A DNA stretch of 64,000 nucleotides from Terripilifer sp031921685 (GTDB lineage: Bacteria; Pseudomonadota; Alphaproteobacteria; Rhizobiales; Beijerinckiaceae): the NCBI RefSeq assembly GCF_031921685.1, contig NZ_JAPDHU010000002.1:1674001-1738000 (forward strand), read 5' to 3'. A program made the translations under genes and the position numbers. The stretch's first letter is position 1; the number at the start of each line of letters is the position of its first letter. The notes below the pieces were generated by a model. That model saw nothing but the letters and a program-made list of their open reading frames with translations. It did not search any database and was not told where the DNA came from. This document shows positions 51,908 through 61,108 of the stretch, piece by piece.

Positions 51908-52504
51908 ATGTCAGCAATCCCCACCGCTAAGCGCATCAATTCGCGCACAAAAATACTCGATGCCGCCGCCCAGATCATCCGGGAGGTCGGCGCCAGCCGT
52001 CTCACCCTCGACGCTGTTGCCCAGCGCGCGGGGATTAGCAAAGGCGGTCTCTTGTATAATTTCCCCTCCAAGGATGCCCTGCTCCAGGGCATGATCCAGC
52101 GAATCGTCGATGAAGTCGCAATCCGAAAAGATCACCTGCGAACTACCTTGAAATCTGGGCCAAATCTTGAAGCGCGCGTCATCACCACCGTGCTTTTAGA
52201 GATGCGGGAGCCGGAGGCCGAGGATCTGGCCCTGGGGATCCTGTCGGCTTTCGGCGAGAACCGCGAACTTCTCTCCCCCGTCCGCCACATTATCGATGAG
52301 GCTTACACCCAGCTCTTGGCCGATGCGGAAAACCCCAAGGCCGCCCTTCTGGCCTGGCTGGCCGTCGAGGGCCTGCGTGGTCTTGAAATGCATGGGCTGA
52401 GTCCGCTATCGGAAGCGGATCGAAAGGACTTCGCCTCGACCATCAAGGAATTGCTCGAGCAGCCTACGGCACTGGTTTTGCCAGGAACCAGCTCGCGGAA
52501 TTGA
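51908..52504 (+). CDS. TetR/AcrR family transcriptional regulator
   Basis: This 198-residue protein has the TetR N-terminal HTH: SRTKILDAAAQIIREVGASR and the LDAVAQRAGISKGGLLYNFP recognition helix with the conserved Tyr and Phe of the helix 4 boundary. The rest is the variable ligand-binding helical domain. It is divergent from the RND adaptor and pump operon, which it most likely represses. Its own promoter overlaps the same operator. Confidence 0.93.
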   Translation: MSAIPTAKRINSRTKILDAAAQIIREVGASRLTLDAVAQRAGISKGGLLYNFPSKDALLQGMIQRIVDEVAIRKDHLRTTLKSGPNLEARVITTVLLEMREPEAEDLALGILSAFGENRELLSPVRHIIDEAYTQLLADAENPKAALLAWLAVEGLRGLEMHGLSPLSEADRKDFASTIKELLEQPTALVLPGTSSRN

Positions 52505-52611
52505 CCCCTAGGTCTTGGTAAGAATTCGTTTTCGATGTTCGTAGGTAATTGATTCTATTTAACCTGAACGACCTAGCGATTGTTTTAGGTTGACCTTTCT
52601 GGGGTCTGCCG

Positions 52612-54150
52612 ATGGAACGTCTCTCGAGATTTCGCAAAACAGCGCTGCTCATCGGAGCGGTGCTTTTGCTGTTTGCGAGCTTCGTCGGGCTGATCGGCCT
52701 GATCCTCGTGCAGGAACGCTCCGACGCCATCGACCGCGCCAAACTGCATTTGGGCAATCTGCGCTCGACCGCCGAAAGCAGCCTGGACAGCATCATTCAT
52801 TCTTTCGAACTGTCGCTCGATGCGGTCGTCTTCGGCCTCGAGAAATTCGACGTCACGAGCTATCCGCCCGCCGTACAACGGGCGATCCTGTTCGACCGTT
52901 CCGTCTTCGCACCGCAGTTCAGCGGCATCAACATCATCGATGCCACCGGCCGTGTCATCATGAATTCGCGCGACGAAACATTGGGACTGCGTGAAGGAGA
53001 CATCGCCACCACGACCCTGCAGGATCGCAGCTTCTTCGATGTTCACGCCAAACGCGATGATGTCGGCCTCTATGTCAGCGAGCCGTTCAAGCGACGCCAG
53101 ACCGGCGAATGGGTGATCGTCTTCTCGCGCCGCTTCGCCGCTGCGGACGGCGGGTTTGGTGGCGTCGTCGCCGGCGCGCTACGCGTCTCCTATCTCCAAG
53201 CGCTTCTCGACCGGCTCGATCTGGGCCGACGCGGCAGCGCCTCTCTCGTGCGAACCGACGGGACGCTTCTGGTCCGTTCGCCAAGTACCTCCGATCCGAC
53301 GATGGGTCTCCCCGTCAAAGATCTGTTGCAGGTCGTCGATCGCGAAACACGTGGCGTCTTCGAAGCCAAGTCGAACGCGGAGGAACGCCTCTACGCCTAC
53401 GCGCGGCTTGAAAAACTTCCGATCGTCCTCTCCATTTCCGAGTCGAAGGCGGAAATCCTCGCCGACTGGAAATGGCGCGCCATGATCATTGTCCTGGCGA
53501 TGATCTTGCTGCTGACGCTGGCGGCCATCCTGCTGCTGCGCTTCTCCAGCGAGCTCGACCGGCGCCGGGAAGCCGAACTGGCCTTACAGAAGGCCGCACG
53601 CCAACTCGAACATCTCTCGCTGACGGACAGCCTGACCGGCCTCGCCAACCGCCGCAGCTTCGATATCGCCTTCGAACGGGAATGGGCCCGCCACCATCGC
53701 GAGCGCGCGCCCCTCTCGCTTCTGCTGATCGATATCGATCACTTCAAGGCCTACAACGACCATTACGGCCATCCCGCCGGCGACGGCACGCTCTCGCTCG
53801 TTGCCCGCATCATCGAAACCGAAGCGCGGCGCCAGATCGACGTCGCCGCACGCTACGGCGGCGAGGAATTCGCGCTCATCTTGCCGGACACCGATGCCGA
53901 TGGCGCTCTCGCCGTGGCCGAACGCATTCGCGTCACCCTCGCCCAACAGGAGATTCTGCACAGCCACGGCATCAATGGCATGCTGACCATGAGCATTGGC
54001 GTGGCGACGGCCGGCAGAGCCGACACCGATTGGGACGCGCGCAAACTGCTCGAAGCGGCCGACCACAGCCTGTACGAGGCCAAACACGCGGGCCGCAACT
54101 GCATCGCCGCCCGGCAAAGCCACGGCGTCACCGCGATCGCCGTCGTTTAA
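52612..54150 (+). CDS. Membrane-bound diguanylate cyclase with periplasmic Cache-like sensor
   Basis: This 512-residue protein has a transmembrane helix at about 12-34, a periplasmic Cache-like domain (FSGINIIDATGRVIMNSRDE, FKRRQTGEWVIVFSRRF), a second helix near 288-310 and a GGDEF domain. The active site is GGEEF at 416-420, and an inhibitory I-site RxxD is present as RQID at 407-410. It makes cyclic di-GMP from GTP and should be feedback-inhibited. The neighbouring pump genes appear unrelated. The stop codon is embedded in a long inverted repeat. Confidence 0.94.
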   Translation: MERLSRFRKTALLIGAVLLLFASFVGLIGLILVQERSDAIDRAKLHLGNLRSTAESSLDSIIHSFELSLDAVVFGLEKFDVTSYPPAVQRAILFDRSVFAPQFSGINIIDATGRVIMNSRDETLGLREGDIATTTLQDRSFFDVHAKRDDVGLYVSEPFKRRQTGEWVIVFSRRFAAADGGFGGVVAGALRVSYLQALLDRLDLGRRGSASLVRTDGTLLVRSPSTSDPTMGLPVKDLLQVVDRETRGVFEAKSNAEERLYAYARLEKLPIVLSISESKAEILADWKWRAMIIVLAMILLLTLAAILLLRFSSELDRRREAELALQKAARQLEHLSLTDSLTGLANRRSFDIAFEREWARHHRERAPLSLLLIDIDHFKAYNDHYGHPAGDGTLSLVARIIETEARRQIDVAARYGGEEFALILPDTDADGALAVAERIRVTLAQQEILHSHGINGMLTMSIGVATAGRADTDWDARKLLEAADHSLYEAKHAGRNCIAARQSHGVTAIAVV

Positions 54151-54187
54151 AGCAAATCACGTTTCGATAGAAACGTGATTTGCTTTA
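54148..54187. repeat. Perfect 18-base inverted repeat after the diguanylate cyclase
   Basis: Arms 54148-54165 and 54170-54187 are perfectly complementary around GATA. The left arm begins with the TAA stop of the cyclase. The repeat ends in T-rich bases and could terminate transcription. The AT-rich sequence differs from the gene body and looks like a dispersed palindromic unit. Confidence 0.75.
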
Positions 54188-54212
54188 GTCTCCTGTTTTG
54201 ACGCGTCTTCTT

Positions 54213-54238
54213 TGCTTTCGATGATTCCATCAAAAGCA
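54213..54238. repeat. Second palindrome, possibly part of a composite element
   Basis: TGCTTTCGATG (54213-54223) and CATCAAAAGCA (54228-54238) pair at ten of eleven positions around ATTC. It lies 25 bases from the first inverted repeat and just before the convergent HpaD-like stop. Both share a TGCTTT end, which suggests one composite repetitive element. Confidence 0.6.
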
Positions 54239-54253
54239 GAAACGCTAAAGGGT

Positions 54254-55105
54254 CTATGCGTCGAGATGAAATTCGACCGTGATCTGGCCGCTGCCGCTGG
54301 ACGGGAAATAGGGGCATAATTCTTCAGCCCGGCCGGCATATTTGTCCCATCCCAACATGCCAAACAGCATGTGCGTATCGACCATCAACCCCTCGCCATT
54401 GCACTTGGTCGAATAATCGGGAAGCATCCGACAGAACTCGGCATAGCGGCGTTCGCGCCACAGATCGAGCACGCGCAGATCGACCTGACGATTGAACTCG
54501 CTGCCAACCACGTCCCATTGATCGTCGCCCACTTGTTCATTGCTGACCAGCTTGTGCGAGAGCGAACCGCTGGCGAGCACCGCGACCCGATAGGGAGAAG
54601 CCTCGATCGCCCGCCGCACGGCGATGCCGAATTTCCGGTTTTCCTGCCAGGTGGCGAAGATCGGCGCGGCCACCGAGATCACTTTGAAATGCCCGTCCTC
54701 GTTCATGTAGTGCATCGGGACGATCGTGCCATATTCGAGCGGCAGGGTCGGCACCTGATGGGCCATGACATCGAGCCCGTCTTTCTTTGCTTCCACTGCG
54801 ATGGCTTCACCGAGATCCGGATTGCCCGGATAGTCGTAAGCCATGTCCTGAATCATGTGCGGCGCCTCGTGCGAGGTGTAAGTGCCGACATGCCGGGCAT
54901 TGGCGTTCATGTGACAACCGAAATTCGAAATCCAATGCACGTCGAAGATCACGAACGTGTCGGCTTGGCGCGCGCGGGCGCGCTGACCGAGTTCGCGCAA
55001 GGATTGGATCGCTTCAGCGCGCTGGCCAAACAACGGCCCCGGCCGTTCGGAAATCAGGATTGAAGGTACGTGCGTGATCTTTGCCGCAAGAACAACCTGA
55101 CCCAT
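54254..55105 (-). CDS. Class III extradiol ring-cleavage dioxygenase, 3,4-dihydroxyphenylacetate 2,3-dioxygenase-like (HpaD)
   Basis: This 283-residue LigB-family enzyme closely follows the E. coli HpaD pattern: LAAKITHVPSILISERPGP, FVIFDVHWISNFGCHMNA, PTLPLEYGTIVPMHYMNEDG, VAVLASGSLSHKLVS, and near the end YFPSSGSGQITVEFHL. The His residues of THVPS and DVHW are probable Fe(II) ligands. It would cleave homoprotocatechuate or a similar catechol next to one hydroxyl. None of the other hpa genes is adjacent, so the gene is isolated and the natural substrate is unproven. Confidence 0.87.
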   Translation of the reverse strand: MGQVVLAAKITHVPSILISERPGPLFGQRAEAIQSLRELGQRARARQADTFVIFDVHWISNFGCHMNANARHVGTYTSHEAPHMIQDMAYDYPGNPDLGEAIAVEAKKDGLDVMAHQVPTLPLEYGTIVPMHYMNEDGHFKVISVAAPIFATWQENRKFGIAVRRAIEASPYRVAVLASGSLSHKLVSNEQVGDDQWDVVGSEFNRQVDLRVLDLWRERRYAEFCRMLPDYSTKCNGEGLMVDTHMLFGMLGWDKYAGRAEELCPYFPSSGSGQITVEFHLDA

Positions 55106-55202
55106 CGACGCCCACCCTCCATGTGCATCAACGGCACTATGCAGTTGGGTCCCGCGACTGGCAATTCACAGTAACAGGTGACAGACCGCCCGGCCTGCTC
55201 GA

Positions 55203-55478
55203 TCAGATCTTCTGGCGGGCCGAGGAGCCGTCTTTCTCGCGGGCCCGGAAGCGCAGCACGGTTCCCGTCACGGGGGCCCGTTTGCTGATCCGGCTGCGGC
55301 CTGTGCTGGTCAGCACGAAGCGGCCCCGATCGCCATCCCAGCGCATCAGGTCGTTCTGTACGGCGAGCTGACGGATCACCATCGTGGTCGGGTCCTGAAC
55401 ATGGGGAGGCGCAACGTCACCGTGCGCATCGACCTGTTTCAGCGCCTCGATCAGTTTCAGTTCAGGGAGATTGCTCAT
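55203..55478 (-). CDS. Small hypothetical protein
   Basis: This 91-residue protein starts at MSNLPELKLIEALKQVDAHG; AGGAG lies very close upstream, and a longer form is possible. The sequence VIRQLAVQNDLMRWDGDRGR and FVLTSTGRSRISKR looks like a small basic DNA- or RNA-binding helix-wing domain, but no family is recognised. It lies between HpaD and an AT-rich inverted repeat. It could be a regulator of the dioxygenase, by inference only. Confidence 0.6.
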   Translation of the reverse strand: MSNLPELKLIEALKQVDAHGDVAPPHVQDPTTMVIRQLAVQNDLMRWDGDRGRFVLTSTGRSRISKRAPVTGTVLRFRAREKDGSSARQKI

Positions 55479-55800
55479 GCTCCTATACATGCGCCTGCAC
55501 GGCCGATTCAGCAAGTCCCAATGCCACCACCCGGACCGTCCACAACGGCGCCGCACAAAAGAAAATAAATATCTGAAATATATAGATATTTATGCCTCAT
55601 CAAGCTTCGCCGTCATGCGTGGCCGGCGGCGAGAGCCATCACAGATTGGCGAACGAGCTCTCGCATCTGCACAATAGAATACCGGATCGCCTTGCCCCCA
55701 GGCTGGGAGAGGCCTACACCACAGCCGGCGGCGCGAGCGCCTTCCTTTTAGACCCAGCACGGCACAACTCCCGCAGCCGTCGTTTTTCGGAAGCTCTACC
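55479..55800. other. Intergenic region with AT-rich inverted repeat
   Basis: This 322-base stretch between two small divergent genes holds no supported gene. Its main feature is the palindrome at 55565-55593 inside a strongly AT-rich pocket. Confidence 0.6.
55565..55593. promoter_or_regulatory. AT-rich perfect inverted repeat
   Basis: ATAAATATCT (55565-55574) and AGATATTTAT (55584-55593) are perfect ten-base arms with a nine-base spacer. Such an AT island is unusual in this GC-rich DNA. It is a candidate operator or bidirectional promoter between the divergent small genes. Confidence 0.55.
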
Positions 55801-56031
55801 TTGGCCAGCAAAAACAAAAAATCCAGCGAGAGCGAATTCGTGCTGTTTGACGTCGTCTACGAGGATGGCGCCATTCGTTCCAATCGGCGCGTTCCCGCCT
55901 CCGCCGTGGGTGGCCTGGATGGCGATGCTCCGGCCAAGGCGATCATCGAGGCGCAGGACCGCGACATCGCCGTCCAATCCGGCCAGCCGCCGCGCGTCAT
56001 CAAATCGATCAAGCGATCCGGCAAGAAGTGA
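55801..56031 (+). CDS. Small conserved hypothetical protein
   Basis: This 76-residue acidic-then-basic protein starts at TTG 55801; GGAAG lies about nine bases upstream. It reads FVLFDVVYEDGAIRSNRRVP, VGGLDGDAPAKAIIEAQDRD and ends in IKSIKRSGKK. The pattern resembles small uncharacterised proteins of Hyphomicrobiales, but I can assign no function. A minus-strand gene is not visible within 300 bases downstream. The strong protein-like composition supports a real gene. Confidence 0.68.
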   Translation: MASKNKKSSESEFVLFDVVYEDGAIRSNRRVPASAVGGLDGDAPAKAIIEAQDRDIAVQSGQPPRVIKSIKRSGKK

Positions 56032-56221
56032 GTTGAAGCTGCACCTTCATTAGCAGCATTCCTTCCATCGACATCGCGCACGTTGATGCATCGTGCGCGC
56101 TCCACCGACACAAGCATGCGCGTGTGGGCCACCGCCAATTGTGCGCATGACATAACCTGCTAGGCTCCCGCGCAAGCAGAGGCTGACAACATAGTCGGCA
56201 CGTCATAGGGAGTAAGCGCCG

Positions 56222-57283
56222 ATGGGCCATGATGTCCTTCTCGTGGGCAGCGTTCCGTTCGACACCGTCGAAGATGTGATGCGCAACTGCAGCGGCGCCC
56301 TCGGATCGCATCTTGCGGCCCTCCCTGATGGCGAAGTCGGCGAACGTCGCTCGTGGGTGCTGCGTCTCTCCTATCAAGTCTTCAACGGCCACATCGATCT
56401 CGAAACCATCAAACGTCCCGAGCGGGTCAATGGCGTCGAACAATTGATGCCGCGCAGCCGCGAGGACGTATGGTTGTTTCGCGTCAAGCCCGGTGTCGAC
56501 ATGGTTCGCTTCGGCAACCCAGGCTATCGCCTCGGCTATGCCAAGGATGCGGTGAATTCGTACTTCGTCTTCAAAACCCTGCGCGAGAAGGGGATCATAC
56601 CTCAAGGCATGCGCTTTCAAATTTCCATGCCGATGGTCAACAGCGTCGTCCGGCCGCTGACTTTTCCCGAAGCCGCCGATCTCGCCCGCATCCGACCGGG
56701 CTACGAAGAGGCCATCGCCGCGGAACTCGATGCCATTCTCGCCGCCATTCCCCATGACGATCTCGCCATCCAATGGGACTGCGCCTGGGAGGTCTCAGCC
56801 GTCTACAATCCGCCGGACGGTTATCCGGGCGAAGGCGATATCGAAACGCACACGGCCCCGATCGGCCGGCTGTCGCGACGGCTGCCGGAGGCGGTGGCCC
56901 TCGGCTTTCACTTCTGCTTCGGCACGTTCGGCGGCTGGCCGCGCTTCGCGCCCGACGATCTCGATCGCGCGGTAGCTCTCGTCAATGCGGCTGTCAAAGC
57001 CACCGGCCGGCGCGTCGATTGGGTTCACATCCCCGCTCTCGATCGAACGGACGATGCGTTCTACGCGCCTCTTGCGGATCTCGACGTCGGCGAGGCCCGC
57101 GTCTATCTCGGTCTCATCCACAGCATGGACAGCTTCGCCCAGCGCCTCCAAGCAGCCCGCAAATTCCTGCCCGACTTCGGCATCGCGGCCTATTGCGGCT
57201 TCGGACGCATCGCGCCCGATGAAATTCCCGCCATTCTGCAAGACCATAAAACAGCATTGGAGATCGCCGGCCTGTCGAGCTGA
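56222..57283 (+). CDS. MetE/UROD-fold hypothetical protein
   Basis: This 353-residue protein looks like the cobalamin-independent methionine synthase (MetE C-terminal)/uroporphyrinogen decarboxylase TIM-barrel fold. It has LLVGSVPFDTVEDVMRN at the N-terminus, LPDGEVGERRSW, IQWDCAWEVSAVYNPPDG, and FHFCFGTFGGWPRFAP. Cys or His positions that would bind zinc are visible but not clearly ordered as in MetE. It precedes a Bug binding protein by 23 bases and is likely co-expressed with it. Methyl-transfer or decarboxylase chemistry is only a guess. Confidence 0.8.
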   Translation: MGHDVLLVGSVPFDTVEDVMRNCSGALGSHLAALPDGEVGERRSWVLRLSYQVFNGHIDLETIKRPERVNGVEQLMPRSREDVWLFRVKPGVDMVRFGNPGYRLGYAKDAVNSYFVFKTLREKGIIPQGMRFQISMPMVNSVVRPLTFPEAADLARIRPGYEEAIAAELDAILAAIPHDDLAIQWDCAWEVSAVYNPPDGYPGEGDIETHTAPIGRLSRRLPEAVALGFHFCFGTFGGWPRFAPDDLDRAVALVNAAVKATGRRVDWVHIPALDRTDDAFYAPLADLDVGEARVYLGLIHSMDSFAQRLQAARKFLPDFGIAAYCGFGRIAPDEIPAILQDHKTALEIAGLSS

Positions 57284-57306
57284 CGACATCTGGGAGGGAA
57301 GGATAT

Positions 57307-58275
57307 ATGCGTCGATCGATATCCCGTTTCGCCTGCGCCCTGACGGCTCTGACCGCGACCATGACCGCCGCCGCGGCTCAATATCCCAATCAGATCATCA
57401 AAATCGTCTCGCCCGCGCCCCCCGGCGGCAGCACCGATATCGTCGCGCGCCTGATCCAGCCCGGATTACAGGAAACACTCAAACAGACGGTCATCGTGGA
57501 ATCGCGCGGCGGTGCCGGCGGTTATCTCGGCTCGGAATATGTCTCGCGCGCGGCGCCTGACGGCTACACGCTGCTGCTCGGCGGCGCTTTCGTCACCATC
57601 ACCGCCACATTGCAGAAAAAACCAAGCTACAACCCGCGCACCGACCTCATTCCCGTCGCCATCTTCGCCAGCGTTCCCAACATGCTGGTGGCCGGCCCCC
57701 GCCTGAAAGCCAACAGTGTTGCCGAGGTCATCGCCGAGGCGAAAGCCAGTCCTGGCAAGCTCAACATCGGCTCCAACGGCACCGGCACGACCCTGCATTT
57801 GTCGGGGGAATTGTTCAAGCTGCGCACCGGCACGTCGATCGTTCATATCGCCTATCGCGGCTGGGCCGATTGTGTCGCGGGAACCGTCAATGGCGAAGTC
57901 GACATGATGTTCGACAATCTCTCGACCGCCCTGCCCAATATCGCCGCCGGCAAGCTCCGCCCCCTCGCGGTCGCCGCACCGACACGGCACAGGTCCCTGC
58001 CCGACGTGCCGACCTTGAGCGAACTCGGCGTCAAGGACGCGGAGGTCATCTCCTGGTTCGGCATCATGGCGCCGGCCAAGACACCCCAGAGCGTCATCGA
58101 CACATTGAACAAGAGCTTCAAGACGATTTCGGAAAATCCGGACTTCCAGCGGCTGGTCAACCAGCAGGGCATGGATGCCACCTTCTACAACGAAGCCGAG
58201 GCACAGAAGTTTTGGAACAGCGAAATCGACAAGTGGGACAACGTGATCAAGGCCGCCGGCATCGCGGCGCAATGA
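57307..58275 (+). CDS. Tripartite tricarboxylate transporter substrate-binding protein (Bug family)
   Basis: This 322-residue Bug-family protein has a signal peptide (ISRFACALTALTATMTAAAA), and the mature start QYPNQIIKIVSPAPPGGSTD. It also has YVSRAAPDGYTLLLGG and VAAPTRHRSLPDVPTLSELG. Bug proteins bind organic acids in the periplasm and need TctA/TctB membrane partners; none is nearby, so it may work with distant ones or in signalling. The MetE-like gene directly upstream may process its ligand. Confidence 0.92.
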   Translation: MRRSISRFACALTALTATMTAAAAQYPNQIIKIVSPAPPGGSTDIVARLIQPGLQETLKQTVIVESRGGAGGYLGSEYVSRAAPDGYTLLLGGAFVTITATLQKKPSYNPRTDLIPVAIFASVPNMLVAGPRLKANSVAEVIAEAKASPGKLNIGSNGTGTTLHLSGELFKLRTGTSIVHIAYRGWADCVAGTVNGEVDMMFDNLSTALPNIAAGKLRPLAVAAPTRHRSLPDVPTLSELGVKDAEVISWFGIMAPAKTPQSVIDTLNKSFKTISENPDFQRLVNQQGMDATFYNEAEAQKFWNSEIDKWDNVIKAAGIAAQ

Positions 58276-58279
58276 AGCA

Positions 58280-59704
58280 CTAGCGAAAGAAGATCACCGT
58301 CAACACGGCGAAGATCGGCAACAGCAGGCAGCCCGACCACAGCATATAGCCGAAGAAACTCGGCATCGTTATGCCACGGCTCTCGGCGATGGATTTGACG
58401 AGGAAATTGGGCGCGTTGCCGATGTAGCTGTTGGCGCCCATGAAGACGGCCCCGGCCGAAATCGCCGTGAGCGTCGAAGCCAACGGCCCCATGAGTTGCT
58501 GTGCGTCGCCACCAGCCGCATTGAAAAACACCAGATAGGTCGGCGCATTGTCGAGAAAGCTCGACAAGCCACCTGTCAGCCAAAAATACATGCTGTTGAT
58601 CGGCTGACCCTCGGGCGTCGTAACCAACGCGATGACGGAAGCCAAAGCCCCGTCCCGGCCGGCTTTCAACATGGCGATGACCGGCACGATGGTGATGAAA
58701 ATGGCCGCGAACAATTTCGCCACTTCGATCACCGGCTCGAAATTGAAGCCATTGGCCAGACGAGTTCCATGCGGCGTGGTCGTAAAGGAAACATAGGCGA
58801 TCAACAGCAGCAGCAGATCGCGCAGGATGTTTTGAACCTCCAAGGTCAGCGACAGAACATGGATCTCGCCCAGTTTGAAACTGCCGCTGGCCAGAACGAC
58901 CACGAGAATGGCGGGGATCAGCAATAGATTGCGAGCGCCTTCGATCGACACTTTGCTGTCGGGCGTCGGATCCGGCCGGCGCCGGCCCTCTTTCCGATAG
59001 AGATGGAAATCGAGCGCGAAGAAGATTGCCAGCAGGATGACCGACGTCAGCAGCATCGGCGCCAGGAGATGACTGAGCGTCCAGGAAAAGCTGACGCCCT
59101 GAAGAAAGCCAAGAAACAGCGGCGGATCGCCCAGCGGCGTCAACGACCCACCGATATTGGCGACAAGGAAAATGAAGAAGATGATCACGTGCACGTTGTA
59201 ACGGCGATCGTCATTGGCGCGGATCAGCGGGCGGATCAGCAACATGGCCGCCCCCGTGGTGCCCATGATGCTCGCCAGCCCCGTTCCCAGCGCCAGAAGG
59301 CCCGTGTTCAACCCCGGCGATCCGTGCAGATTGCCCCGAATGTAAATGTGCCCGGTGACGCAGTAGAGCGCGCCGATGAGGATGAGGAACGGAATATATT
59401 CGAGCGCCAGCACGTGAAGCAGCTCATGGCCGGTCGAAGGCACTCCAAACAGAAAAGTCGCCGGCAGCAGAAAGGCCAGAGCCCAGAAGGCCGACACCTT
59501 GCCGTAATGACGATGCCAGAAAACGGGGAGCAGCAAAGGCATCAAGGCGATCGACAGCAGCATGCCGGCGAAAGGAAGAACCCAAATGGCGCCCAGCGCC
59601 CGCCCGTCGAGCTGCGACTCGGCCGCGAAGGCCGGCGTGCAGTTCAATCCAAGGGCTAAGATCAAAACCAGCCGGCGGGTAAAAACCTCAATAATTCCCA
59701 ACAC
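58280..59704 (-). CDS. NhaD/CitT-type sodium:proton antiporter or anion transporter
   Basis: This membrane protein of about 474 residues belongs to the ion-transporter superfamily that includes NhaD and CitM. Landmarks are TGLASIMGTTGAAMLLIRPL, IGGSLTPLGDPPLFLGFLQG, TGGLSSFLDNAPTYLVFFN and GANSYIGNAPNFLVKSIAE. The last two are typical of NhaD and related antiporters. The GTG at 59704 gives a signal-like N-terminus; a TTG at 59746 is an alternative. It converges on the Bug gene with four bases between. Na/H exchange is more likely than citrate uptake. Confidence 0.85.
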   Translation of the reverse strand: MLGIIEVFTRRLVLILALGLNCTPAFAAESQLDGRALGAIWVLPFAGMLLSIALMPLLLPVFWHRHYGKVSAFWALAFLLPATFLFGVPSTGHELLHVLALEYIPFLILIGALYCVTGHIYIRGNLHGSPGLNTGLLALGTGLASIMGTTGAAMLLIRPLIRANDDRRYNVHVIIFFIFLVANIGGSLTPLGDPPLFLGFLQGVSFSWTLSHLLAPMLLTSVILLAIFFALDFHLYRKEGRRRPDPTPDSKVSIEGARNLLLIPAILVVVLASGSFKLGEIHVLSLTLEVQNILRDLLLLLIAYVSFTTTPHGTRLANGFNFEPVIEVAKLFAAIFITIVPVIAMLKAGRDGALASVIALVTTPEGQPINSMYFWLTGGLSSFLDNAPTYLVFFNAAGGDAQQLMGPLASTLTAISAGAVFMGANSYIGNAPNFLVKSIAESRGITMPSFFGYMLWSGCLLLPIFAVLTVIFFR

Positions 59705-59856
59705 ACTATGCCCCGACCAACTCGCTCCACAGATCACATCCGGCAATTAAGCGGAAATTCCGCCCCGGCGCAAAAAAGAGCGATCCCCGCCTAGGTTGCC
59801 AAAGTCGTCGGGAGACGGGAACATGGCTTTTCAGCCTGGGAGGGCCAGACAGAACC

Positions 59857-61098
59857 ATGACTCGCGTTTATATCGTCGGCGTCGGCATGACGCCTCTCGG
59901 CAAGCATCTCGATAAATCGGTCAAACAGCTCACCGCCATGGCCGTGAATGCCGCCCTTGCCGATGCCGGCGCCCGACAGAATCAGATCGAAGCCGCCTGG
60001 TTTTCCAACACGCGCCAGGGCGTCATGGAAGGGCAGCACGGTATTCGCGGCCAATGCGCGCTGCGTGCCATGGGTTTCGAGGAAATCCCGATCGTCAATT
60101 GCGACAATGCCTGCGCCAGTTCTTCCACGGGCGTCAATCAGGCTTACGCAGCCATCCGCGCCGGCCTCTACGAGGTGGCGCTCGTGGTCGGCACGGAGAA
60201 AATGAACTATCCGGAAAAGCGCGAGCTGATGTTCGAAGCCTTCCTCGGCGGCATGGACCGCGAGATAGCCGGCGATCAGATCAAACAGCTCCTGGCCCTA
60301 TCCACCGATCTGCCCTGCGCGCCGCCGCCCTTGGCCAATACCGGCGATCACAGCGTCTTCATGGACAGCTACGCCGCCATGGCGCGCCATCACATGAAAC
60401 TCTATGGCACCAGTCCAGAGCAGATCGCGGCGGTCGCCGCCAAGAACCACTGGGTTTCGCAGTTCAATCCACTCGCACAATATCGCCATCCGATGACGCC
60501 AGACGAAGTGCTCGCCGATCGGATGGTGAGTTGGCCCCTGACCCGCGCCATGTGCGCGCCGATTTCCGATGGCTCTGGCGCCATCATTCTCTGCTCCGAG
60601 AGCGCCCTCGATCGGTTCGATCGCACGCGCGCCATCGAGGTCCTGGCGACCCAACTCGCCAGCGGCCGCAAACGCGCGCCCGAGGATTATGAGAACCATG
60701 TCGGGCGCATCGCCGCCCGCAAAGCCTACGAACAAGCCGGCATCGGTCCCGCCGATATCTCGGTCGCGGAAGTTCATGATGCGACCTCCTTTGCAGAAAT
60801 CCGCCACGTGGAAAATCTCGGCCTGTGCGAAATCGGCGATGGCGCCAGATGCGCCGAACGCGGCGAGACCCGGTTGGGCGGCCGCGTGCCCGTCAACACC
60901 TCCGGCGGGCTGATCTGTAAAGGCCATCCGATCGGCGCCACCGGCGCCATCCAACTGCACGAATTGGTGACGCAATTGCGCGGCGAAGCTGACAAGCGCC
61001 AGGTGCCGAACGCCCGCATCGCCATCGCCGAAAACGGTGGCGGCTTCTACGATGGCGAGGAAGCTGTCGCCGCCGTCACCATTCTGGGGCGCGCGTGA
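59857..61098 (+). CDS. Thiolase family protein (SCP2-type acetyl-CoA acetyltransferase)
   Basis: This 413-residue thiolase has the nucleophile Cys86 in NCDNACASSSTG, the HDA motif VHDATSFAE and GHPIGATGAIQL. The third-site Cys of degradative thiolases is absent: the matching region reads IAENGGGFYDGEEA. That is usual in the SCP2/SCPx branch, which handles branched or bulky acyl-CoAs. It is followed within 11 bases by an acyl-CoA ligase and then a Bug binding protein. It likely cleaves a ketoacyl-CoA made after activation by that ligase. Confidence 0.9.
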   Translation: MTRVYIVGVGMTPLGKHLDKSVKQLTAMAVNAALADAGARQNQIEAAWFSNTRQGVMEGQHGIRGQCALRAMGFEEIPIVNCDNACASSSTGVNQAYAAIRAGLYEVALVVGTEKMNYPEKRELMFEAFLGGMDREIAGDQIKQLLALSTDLPCAPPPLANTGDHSVFMDSYAAMARHHMKLYGTSPEQIAAVAAKNHWVSQFNPLAQYRHPMTPDEVLADRMVSWPLTRAMCAPISDGSGAIILCSESALDRFDRTRAIEVLATQLASGRKRAPEDYENHVGRIAARKAYEQAGIGPADISVAEVHDATSFAEIRHVENLGLCEIGDGARCAERGETRLGGRVPVNTSGGLICKGHPIGATGAIQLHELVTQLRGEADKRQVPNARIAIAENGGGFYDGEEAVAAVTILGRA

Positions 61099-61108
61099 GG
61101 GCCACACG

